Shown here one piece after another: positions 55,044 through 60,713 of a stretch of 61,494 bases of DNA (positions are counted from its first letter, which is position 1; the number at the start of each line of letters is the position of its first letter). A model generated the notes under the pieces. That model was not told the DNA's origin. It did no database searches and worked only from the letters and a program-made list of their open reading frames with translations. The translations under genes and the position numbers were made by a program. The stretch lies in IMG/VR virus record IMGVR_UViG_3300030099_003489, positions 1 through 61,494 of that record; one strand, given 5' to 3'. This DNA is from a virus.

Positions 55044-55358
55044 ATGAGTGAAGAAATAGAATGGGAGACTGTAAAGGGCGTAGACTTGAAGGATGCTGAT
55101 GGGGGTCCATTGAGAACTAGGATAGTGTACACCCATAGTGAGGACTCCTTAGAAGAATTAGTTGGGTTCTTTGGAATAAGAGCGCAAGAGGCATTGTGGA
55201 AGTATAGAGACACGACCCTACCTGATATGGAGAGCGTGAAGATGGGACATAACAGCAAGGAAGAGGTAGAGGTAATTCAGATGGCAATGAACATCACATG
55301 GCAGATGGAGAGATTCCTAAGATTACCTAAGTATCCTAATGAGAGGTGGGAACCATGA
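55044..55358 (+). CDS. Small plus-strand protein, unknown
   Basis: 104 residues with GAGGTACAGGC before the ATG. Starts MSEEIEWETVKGVDLKDADG; contains a helix EELVGFFGIRAQEALWKYRD and a C-terminal helix with MNITWQMERFLRLPKYP. It overlaps the next gene as ATGA, so the two are co-translated. Family not recognised. Confidence 0.6.
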   Translation: MSEEIEWETVKGVDLKDADGGPLRTRIVYTHSEDSLEELVGFFGIRAQEALWKYRDTTLPDMESVKMGHNSKEEVEVIQMAMNITWQMERFLRLPKYPNERWEP

Positions 55359-55528
55359 CAACATACAAGATAATACGATTCAGGTTTGAAGGGAATGACA
55401 GAGTTATCAAGAGAGGACTTACTCTTGAAGAGGCTCAAGAGCATTGCAAAGACCCGGAGACATCCGGTAGTACTTGCTCAGACTTGAAGAAGCGTGGTCA
55501 GTGGTTTGATGGCTACGCGGAAGAGTGA
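55355..55528 (+). CDS. Small conserved phage protein (YKIIRF...WFDGY family)
   Basis: 57 residues, starting MTTYKIIRFRFEGNDRVIKR after AGAGGTGGGAACC. The signature blocks RGLTLEEAQEHCKDPETS, STC and GQWFDGYAEE match a small protein of unknown function that I recall as common in actinobacteriophages. It has two conserved cysteines. Finding it here suggests exchange between bacterial and archaeal virus pools, or a host different from my guess. Role unknown. Confidence 0.7.
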   Translation: MTTYKIIRFRFEGNDRVIKRGLTLEEAQEHCKDPETSGSTCSDLKKRGQWFDGYAEE

Positions 55529-55575
55529 ACTCAAAGGACGGGAGGGCATGCCATAGGCTCTCTCGTCCCACATGG

Positions 55576-55634
55576 GGTACTTTTACTAGAGTCTAGTACC
55601 ATATGGTTCCAGCACTTTGTAGCGATAAAGAACC
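55576..55634. repeat. Double-hairpin element, copy 3
   Basis: Left stem GGTAC/GTACC (55576-55580 with 55596-55600), ATAT, right stem GGTTC/GAACC (55605-55609 with 55630-55634). The right loop has GCACTTTGTAGC. This copy lies between two convergent genes, so it cannot be a promoter for both. Confidence 0.75.
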
Positions 55635-55648
55635 TTGATATTTGGTTT

Positions 55649-55764
55649 GGAGATACCATGCTATGAGTTTATGCTATTTTCTGTTTTATTTAGGGGGTAG
55701 TGGCAAAATACCCATAATGTTGTAGTTTGTATTTTCATTATCTCCTATTTAGCATGGTATCTCC
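55649..55764. repeat. Perfect 15-bp inverted repeat around an 86-base spacer
   Basis: GGAGATACCATGCTA (55649-55663) is exactly inverted at 55750-55764. The spacer has no gene and includes TTTAGGGGGTAGTGGC. It lies between convergent genes. It could be a bidirectional transcript end, a small RNA or a decayed small mobile element; no flanking duplication is evident. Confidence 0.6.
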
Positions 55765-55767
55765 CTT

Positions 55768-55788
55768 CACTTGATTGACGGTCAAGTG
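55768..55788 (-). terminator. Hairpin downstream of a leftward gene
   Basis: CACTTGA-7 nt-TCAAGTG, about 65 bases past the stop of the 219-residue leftward gene. No strong T run; possible transcript end. Confidence 0.35.
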
Positions 55789-55853
55789 GTCTGTGAGTCT
55801 GAATGTGCCCGAAAGGGTCGGAATGGAGTCATTCAGTCAGAGAAGTTCCAGTA

Positions 55854-56513
55854 TCAGTTGGAACCTCCCCTTGTTGGTGCAGGTGTGTAGGTGGTTGCCA
55901 TCACCATTACACCGTCTATTTCGGTCAGCGTTATGTCGGACCCGTTGTTCTTTGGGTCTGCGGTTACTAGGTATCCGTGTGTTGCCTTGCCACTAGCAAG
56001 TTCGGTCCAAGTTCTCTTGACTCTCCCCACGTATGAGTCAGTTTCTTTCTTAGCAAGGACTGCGATAGCCGCGTCTTCGTCCTCGTAAGTGGATAGTTGT
56101 ACTCCCTTCTTGTCGTGATTATGGGTGAGTAGGTATCGGTTGTTTGATATGAACTCTACCCAGTTATCGTATCTGCTCTGTATAGAGCGAACCGACTGGT
56201 TTACTGCGTTTGGTAGGTTGGAAACCTTACCCATTACTCTACTGCATAGTCCACCAAGAACAGATTGCGTCTTGGGAATTACAGATAGGGTGTTCTCCAA
56301 CTGGTCTACAGCAAAAGTTAGATTCATTCTCTGCGAATCGTCTGCTTTCTTGAGGTCTGCATCTACTGCCTCCCAGTATTCTTCCAACCTGTTGAGTTGT
56401 TCCTTTGCTGAACGGTGGTAAGGGTCATCTTCGTTGTACTCTCCCTTAGCCAACCATTCGTTCGTCTGGTTAATCCTGTCTTCTATTTTCGTTAATTTAC
56501 TTTCATCAATCAT
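55854..56513 (-). CDS. Helical protein, unknown
   Basis: 219 residues from MIDESKLTKIEDRINQTNEW, chosen because the upstream part of the frame crosses a double-hairpin element and has poor coding character; ACGGAGAACGATAAC gives a weak ribosome site. N-terminal half is coiled coil (AKEQLNRLEEYWEAVDADLK); C-terminal 80 residues look alpha/beta (VLAKKETDSYVGRVKRTWTE; SDITLTEIDGVMVMATTYT). Function not recognised. Confidence 0.55.
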   Translation of the reverse strand: MIDESKLTKIEDRINQTNEWLAKGEYNEDDPYHRSAKEQLNRLEEYWEAVDADLKKADDSQRMNLTFAVDQLENTLSVIPKTQSVLGGLCSRVMGKVSNLPNAVNQSVRSIQSRYDNWVEFISNNRYLLTHNHDKKGVQLSTYEDEDAAIAVLAKKETDSYVGRVKRTWTELASGKATHGYLVTADPKNNGSDITLTEIDGVMVMATTYTPAPTRGGSN

Positions 56514-56592
56514 GTTATCGTTCTCCGTTGTTTGTGCCTCCAGTCCGACCCTATCGAACACCTGTAGAGCCAACAACCCAAATATAAAGCGA

Positions 56593-56673
56593 GGTCTGTT
56601 ATATGGCTTACAAAGTAGCCAAGAGTATGCTTCGCATACGACCATATGGTTGTAAAACGCTGTACGTACAACC
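56593..56673. repeat. Double-hairpin element, copy 4
   Basis: Core ACCATATGGT at 56641-56650. Left stem GGTC/GACC encloses two inner hairpins (GGCT...AGCC and GTATGC-TTC-GCATAC). Right stem GGTTGT/ACAACC (56648-56653 with 56668-56673) has ACGCT in its loop. It is followed by CCCCCCGGAGGG, as in copy 6. Confidence 0.72.
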
Positions 56674-56683
56674 CCCCGGAGGG

Positions 56684-56718
56684 CGGAGAGGTGGTCGTGG
56701 CATACCTTCACCTCTCCG
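56684..56718 (-). terminator. Strong hairpin past a leftward gene
   Basis: CGGAGAGGTG-15 nt-CACCTCTCCG, a perfect 10-bp stem about 85 bases past the stop of the 70-residue gene and just upstream (in transcription) of double-hairpin copy 4. Probably a transcript end or processing signal. Confidence 0.45.
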
Positions 56719-56804
56719 TTTCACCTTGTCGAAGGCTACTTCCTCCTTTGCTTCACTCTAGGTTTTCTTTGTCCTCCGGTTGTGGACTACCTAGACCGTG
56801 CGAC

Positions 56805-57017
56805 TCAGATACTGGCTAGATACTTGAGATAAGCACCGTGCCACCTGTTGTGTTTGAATGCTTCGTTGGTGTTCGCTAATTCCCAACCAATCAAACCTAT
56901 CTCCACTGGTGTCAATTGTCTTCCTGTAATTTCTGTGAGTTTCACAGTGAGAACCCAGTTCAGATATTCAAACTGACATCTTGTTAACCTCGGATGGTCT
57001 TGCGGGTACTCGGTCAT
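56805..57017 (-). CDS. Small protein, unknown
   Basis: 70 residues from MTEYPQDHPRLTRCQFEYLN after GGGAGGTACAGTAGA, which holds the previous stop. Helical, with VEIGLIGWELANTNEAFKHN and WHGAYLKYLASI. Last gene of a four-gene leftward cluster. No family recognised. Confidence 0.52.
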   Translation of the reverse strand: MTEYPQDHPRLTRCQFEYLNWVLTVKLTEITGRQLTPVEIGLIGWELANTNEAFKHNRWHGAYLKYLASI

Positions 57018-57018
57018 T

Positions 57019-57324
57019 CTACTGTACCTCCCTAAGATGGACATTGATTGAACAACCCTTCTCCCCGTCATTGTTGATAATAAGATAAAGCCGCATCAAG
57101 TCCCATACTTTCTTCTGACCTATCAGTTGATTCATTTGGACAAACTGAGTTTCTTTCGTCATGTTTACGTCCGTCCCATAGTTAACAAAAATGGCATCGA
57201 GTTTTTTCTGTGTCTTTTCAATATCCTCTTGTACAATCACCATCAAATCGTCATGTGCATCACGGTATCCCTCTTTGTACCCCTTTTCTTGGTAGTATTC
57301 ATATTCTTCTTTACTGACCATCAT
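57019..57324 (-). CDS. Small charged protein, unknown
   Basis: 101 residues: KEEYEYYQEKGYKEGYRDA then VIVQEDIEKTQKKLDAIFV, helical; ends in a short beta part (GEKGCSINVHLREVQ). ATGA overlap with the previous gene. Unknown. Confidence 0.52.
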   Translation of the reverse strand: MMVSKEEYEYYQEKGYKEGYRDAHDDLMVIVQEDIEKTQKKLDAIFVNYGTDVNMTKETQFVQMNQLIGQKKVWDLMRLYLIINNDGEKGCSINVHLREVQ

Positions 57325-57536
57325 TCTTCCTCCTTGAATCCTGCGGGTATCGTGGTTATGTCATCAAGATGAAAGAGAATACTTTCAGGGTGTCGAGAAC
57401 TTATGCTATTCTTTAACAACCACATTAGAATATTTATCTGTCCCATGCAATAAGTCATGTGAGATATTCTCTCTTCATCACGGTATTCGTCTGCTTTCGC
57501 TTCTATTTCTTCTATCTTATCTAGTAATTTTATCAT
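57321..57536 (-). CDS. Small helical protein, unknown
   Basis: 71 residues, start ATG (or GTG one codon upstream) after a strong AAGGAGG. Helices KLLDKIEEIEAKADEYRDE and MGQINILMWLLKNSISSR. Unknown. Confidence 0.5.
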   Translation of the reverse strand: MIKLLDKIEEIEAKADEYRDEERISHMTYCMGQINILMWLLKNSISSRHPESILFHLDDITTIPAGFKEEE

Positions 57537-57548
57537 CACTTTTCCTCC

Positions 57549-57695
57549 TTAATTCCCATTGTTTTCCTTAATGCGCTCAACTAGTGAGACAGCAAAGCAT
57601 CTTCTGCAAATGTGGTTATCATGTGGGAACGTAACTGAGAACTCTCCCTTGAGCCAGCATGCATCACATATTCGTGGTTCTGGGTCTTCTTTCAT
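57549..57695 (-). CDS. 48-residue zinc-binding protein
   Basis: MKEDPEPRICDACWLKGEF ... HDNHICRRCFAVSLVERIK: two CxxC pairs about 26 residues apart, a compact zinc ribbon. It is followed by an AAGGAGG ribosome site for the next gene. A small nucleic-acid-binding regulator is plausible. Confidence 0.6.
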   Translation of the reverse strand: MKEDPEPRICDACWLKGEFSVTFPHDNHICRRCFAVSLVERIKENNGN

Positions 57696-57726
57696 GTCAA
57701 CCCCTAACAAAACCCAAACTTAACCG

Positions 57727-57786
57727 GGTAGTCTATACGAAAGTTCTTGCTACCATATGGTTCGGCACTTTGTAGCCAAAGGAACC
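57727..57786. repeat. Double-hairpin element, copy 5
   Basis: Left stem GGTAG/CTACC (57727-57731 with 57750-57754), ATAT, right stem GGTTC/GAACC (57759-57763 with 57782-57786). Right loop GGCACTTTGTAGCC forms its own inner stem, like copy 3. Confidence 0.75.
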
Positions 57787-57802
57787 CCAGAGGACAGGAT
57801 TT

Positions 57803-58009
57803 TCACCTGCGCCTCTGTAGTTTCTTGTATCTGATGTGCGCCTTGCGTATCTCCTTCTGAATTCTACCCACTGAATGTCTTTTCAGGGTGGGGGTCTTAT
57901 CATTAGGGTGGTTTTCGATGTGTTCTCGTATCTTCTGATTGAGATTGGCTCTTTCAGTCTCATCTCCTATGTGAATCCTGATGTTTTTTGCTGTTCCTCG
58001 ATTCGTCAT
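57803..58009 (-). CDS. Small basic protein, possible DNA-binding
   Basis: 68 residues, rich in K, R and H (HPNDKTPTLKRHSVGRIQK; EIRKAHIRYKKLQRRR). Starts directly after the previous gene's TAG within a GGTGATGAGTAG site. Likely nucleic-acid-binding; no family recognised. Confidence 0.52.
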   Translation of the reverse strand: MTNRGTAKNIRIHIGDETERANLNQKIREHIENHPNDKTPTLKRHSVGRIQKEIRKAHIRYKKLQRRR

Positions 58010-58207
58010 CTACTCATCACCTGCAATAATAGCGTCAAGTCTCTTGAGCATGGCTTCAACAATCTGTAAAGTCTCTACAGGGTCATCACTGTGTACTTTC
58101 ATACTCTTGATTATCAAAACATGGTCAGAACCGGACTTAGAATGTCCGATGTCAATAGATGTCTTGTACGGTCGTAGTTCTTGCGTGGCTTGGGGTGTTA
58201 TCTCCAT
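58010..58207 (-). CDS. Small protein, unknown
   Basis: 65 residues from MEITPQATQELRPYKTSIDI. Earlier ATGs in the frame lie within or beside double-hairpin copy 6 and lack ribosome sites, so I favour this start, though it also lacks a clear one. Contains a short alpha/beta pattern (SDHVLIIKSMKVHSDDPVET; VEAMLKRLDAIIAGDE). Unknown. Confidence 0.48.
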   Translation of the reverse strand: MEITPQATQELRPYKTSIDIGHSKSGSDHVLIIKSMKVHSDDPVETLQIVEAMLKRLDAIIAGDE

Positions 58208-58236
58208 GCCCATATCCCATACAACCCAAATATGAG

Positions 58237-58295
58237 GGTACATTACGCTCAAAGTGCTAGTACCATATGGTTGTTGAACGCTCGTATTAACAACC
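58237..58295. repeat. Double-hairpin element, copy 6
   Basis: Left stem GGTAC/GTACC (58237-58241 with 58260-58264), ATAT, right stem GGTTGTT/AACAACC (58269-58275 with 58289-58295). Left loop holds CTCAAAGTGC (inverted form of GCACTTTG), right loop GAACGCT. Followed by CCCTCCGAGGG, as in copy 4. Confidence 0.75.
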
Positions 58296-58364
58296 CTCCG
58301 AGGGTCGAGGGTCTGGGGATTAACCCAGATAAAACACTCCGGTATCCAACCCGGAAAGAGAATT

Positions 58365-58395
58365 TTAAAAATTGGTACATTTTGTACCAAAAAAG
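58365..58395 (-). terminator. Hairpin plus T run after a leftward gene
   Basis: On the minus strand, TTGGTAC-5 nt-GTACCAA (58372-58390) is followed by TTTTTAAAATT, about 75 bases past the stop of the 153-residue gene. The best terminator candidate in the window. Confidence 0.5.
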
Positions 58396-58464
58396 ATCAT
58401 TGGGTGAACTAAACCCTTTCTCTTTGCTGTGTCCCTCGTTAGTTTGTGTGGGGGGTCAACCTGT

Positions 58465-58926
58465 CTACGACTTGTCTTCCTCCCCGGCTACTCTCTTAGC
58501 GCGGTTTATGAGTATGTCAAGAACTTGCTCCCCCGTTAGTTCCCTCCCGGCTTCTTTCGTGCCGTCTTTCTTGGTCTTCGTGTTTGCCTTGAGGAATCTC
58601 TTCCCCTTCGCATCTGAGTCATTGTATGCGGAAACATCGAAGCAAGCGTTCAGTAGTTCAAGCAATCCTGAGAAGTCAGTATTGATTTTCTCAGAATTGA
58701 ATGCTGGAGGCTTGTAAGAGAACAGAGGAATATCCTTCTCGTCCTTTAGGAGTTGGTTGCACACGTTCAGAACGTGCTTGGTTATTCCTTCCTCTATCTT
58801 CAAGGTGAAGTATAGATACTCTTCCTTCCCCTTTACCCCGGCTACCTTGTGTGTGGCTAGGAAAGCACTGAAGGCCGCAATTAGCCCCAATGCTTTCTTA
58901 TCGTTTTTTGGTTCGTATTCTGTCAT
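58465..58926 (-). CDS. Protein of unknown function, early region
   Basis: 153 residues from MTEYEPKNDKKALGLIAAFS; GGAGCGATAACA precedes the ATG. A helical N-terminus (IAAFSAFLATHKVAGVKGKE), a core with YFTLKIEEGITKHVLNVCNQ and a basic C-terminus (LKANTKTKKDGTKEAGREL; EQVLDILINRAKRVAGEED). It is the rightmost leftward gene. No recognised family. Confidence 0.55.
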   Translation of the reverse strand: MTEYEPKNDKKALGLIAAFSAFLATHKVAGVKGKEEYLYFTLKIEEGITKHVLNVCNQLLKDEKDIPLFSYKPPAFNSEKINTDFSGLLELLNACFDVSAYNDSDAKGKRFLKANTKTKKDGTKEAGRELTGEQVLDILINRAKRVAGEEDKS

Positions 58927-58993
58927 TGTTATCGCTCCTGTCGCTGTGGTTTTACCCCCCACAACAAATATTACCCTAAGTGCCTAAATGTAA

Positions 58994-59047
58994 GGTCACT
59001 GTGTACTAGAGTTTTGAGTGACCATATGGTACGATACTTCGGAGTAT
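58994..59047. repeat. Double-hairpin element, copy 7
   Basis: Left stem GGTCAC/GTGACC (58994-58999 with 59018-59023) is perfect; core ACCATATGGT at 59021-59030. The right side has only an inner ATAC/GTAT stem. It lies upstream of the 153-residue gene, at the start of the large non-coding region. Confidence 0.68.
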
Positions 59048-59640
59048 GAGAATTCTAATCGGGAAGGCCGTTTGAAATCGCCGGACTCCCTTTAAGTTTG
59101 GGCGGCGGGTTCTCAGGCTGTAGAAAAGTCACTTCAAACGTGTTTATTTTCTAGCCATAGTTTAAACATCAACACACAAAAGTCACAATTAGTTGTTTAC
59201 TCAAATGGCAACCTTTACTAATGAGCCTAGTCGTTCATCTCATATTAATATAATATTAGTATAGAATTGAATATCAGTATCAGTATTCGATAATCAATAT
59301 CATTAGCCAGTCAAAGAGTGAGTCAATATGACTCACTTTCTCAATATTCTCATCGAAGTGAGAAAATAGGAGGTGGGCGTAGACGGACAGAAGGGACGAA
59401 TTAAAGAAGAAAAATGATATAAAATATCATATATTCTCATATTCTCATATTCTCTCTTCTTCTACTACCCCTCTCTTCTTCTTCTTCTTCTTCTTCCCCT
59501 GAGAGGGGTGAGAAAATGAGAAAATGAGAAAACCAACAAATCTGAGAACTGAAAATGTGGAGCAGTATTTTGTTTCCCAAAGTGTTCTCAGTATTCTCAC
59601 TGGGTGAGAAAACCACCCAAATGAGAATATTAACTATAAT
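59048..59640. other. Non-coding AT-rich region with TGAGAA iterons; candidate replication origin
   Basis: No gene is seen. It contains 15 copies of TGAGAA or TTCTCA counting from 59047, 13 of them within 59338-59627; an AT-rich zone at 59240-59310 with a TAATATAATATTA palindrome; a perfect inverted repeat AGTGAGTCA-ATA-TGACTCACT (59317-59337); and CCCCTCTC/GAGAGGGG arms (59468-59475 with 59501-59508) around a (CTT)n run. AT-rich DNA beside iterons and next to a helicase gene fits an origin; this is inference. At 59053-59220 only small GC hairpins are seen. Confidence 0.45.
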
Positions 59641-60700
59641 TCTCGCTAGGACATCGAAGACAGAAGTAGCGGTACTTCGTAGATGACCTATCGTTCAATG
59701 AGGTTTTAGACCTGAATAAAAATGTGAAAAGATACCGGAGTTGTTGCAGGTAGTTTAGTGACTACCGAAGAGAGAACTTGCTTGATTCTGAATGGTTAAG
59801 CAACTGTGCGCTATAAAATGGATTCAATCCCATCAGTAGTCGTTCTCTACACATGAAAGAGTAACAAAGTCACGGACCCTTCTCTTCGGAGCGGGCTGTA
59901 AGTAGTGTTTCTTCCTACCAGAAGATATTGCGAAAGCATATGTCTACTATGGTTACTGTTTGCAAACTGTATAGTCGGAAGCAGTTCATTCCCTCCAGTG
60001 GTCAGGGGCATAGCACCCAAGCATTCCTCATGAAATATTTATCTAACATTCATCCCTTCGGGGATAATGGAGGTATGCTAGGTAACAAGTTCTGCTTGTT
60101 TCAAAAACGGATAATTCTTCGTTGTTTCTGTATTGCTACGCATTGACTACCTACTAGCATTTGGGGTTCGTTACCCATCCGTTGCCTCCACTCACACTCT
60201 ACCCCTAGAGTCGGGTTTGTCAAATAAAAAAACTGGAAAGTGTACATCATCAATCATATTACCGTAGACAAAGGGAGTTTCGTTTTCTTCCTCCAGTTCC
60301 CGATTTCTAAGGATATCACAGATGCTTTGCATCGCCACTTAATATAGTCTCGATTACATTATACTCATAAGTCGGTTTGAATCCGACAGAGTAGGAGTTT
60401 TACAACGAATAAAAAAAGACAAATTCTTCATACACTAGTTGTTGAGGGGTTCTGGGTTACCTCAAGTCTTTTCTCTTACTAATCACACTCAAAGTCGGTT
60501 TATCACAAGTCTTTGACATATTTTCCGACCGACTAATCAAATTGAGCAAGGTTGTATCAACTATGATGGTAACATCGTAGTAAAAAGACGAACTGCGTTG
60601 AGACATTTTCTTAGCAATCAAACTCCGCAGGAAAGACACTGGCCTGTTTTTCGATACAAGGTACTACCTGTCTTCCTTGCTAATCACACTCCTATTACGG
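59641..60700 (+). ncRNA. Candidate large structured RNA (or long structured leader)
   Basis: No credible gene, but a dense series of hairpins with RNA-like loops readable on the plus strand: GAAGTA/TACTTC (59663-59678), GGTAGT/ACTACC (59749-59766), TTGCTT/AAGCAA (59778-59803), GC-GAAA-GC near 59930, ATCCC-TTCG-GGGAT (60052-60065), AACAAG/CTTGTT (60084-60100), GATGC/GCATC (60321-60333), GTCGG-TTTGAAT-CCGAC with a T-loop (60371-60387), TTGAGG/CCTCAA (60442-60465) and a 9-bp ACTATGATG-GTAA-CATCGTAGT with a U-G wobble (60560-60581). Longer pairings ATGCTAG/CTAGCAT and GGTAAC/GTTACC cross, as in a pseudoknot. Tetraloops of UUCG and GNRA type and the wobble favour plus-strand RNA. Length and style recall large ornate phage RNAs such as GOLLD or ROOL, but I cannot assign a family. 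Exact ends are unknown. Confidence 0.5.
60465..60691 (+). repeat. Four imperfect CTAATCA repeats
   Basis: Units centred on AATCACACTC (60481), AATCAAATTG (60534), AATCAAACTC (60616) and AATCACACTC (60682), each preceded by a pyrimidine-rich TTTTCYT-like stretch. Spacing 53-82 bases. They lie in the last part of the structured region, just before the helicase ribosome site. Confidence 0.5.
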
Positions 60701-60713
60701 AGGTAATAAAAAT

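Noticed and set aside
54519-59047. CRISPR array from the repeated ACCATATGGT elements
   Set aside because: Copies are 450-1,100 bases apart with genes between them, so there is no repeat-spacer pattern.
54519-59047. Double-hairpin elements as simple promoters
   Set aside because: Distances to the next ATG vary from under 60 to about 400 bases, and one copy lies between convergent genes.
59468-59508. CTT run as a coding Lys/Glu/Leu repeat
   Set aside because: No frame with a start and ribosome site spans it; it is flanked by inverted arms and iterons.
59745-59845. Possible tRNA around GGTAGTTTAGTGACTACC and GGATTCAATCC
   Set aside because: The D-like and T-like arms cannot be joined by a 5-7-5 anticodon arm, and the ends do not pair as a 7-bp acceptor stem.
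59928-60146. 72-residue plus-strand frame in the structured region
   Set aside because: It runs through UUCG and other hairpins, has no ribosome site and looks non-coding.
60361-60400. tRNA-like T arm (GTCGG-TTTGAAT-CCGAC) suggesting a tRNA gene
   Set aside because: The T arm is good, but the preceding 60 bases do not form an anticodon arm, D arm or matching acceptor stem.
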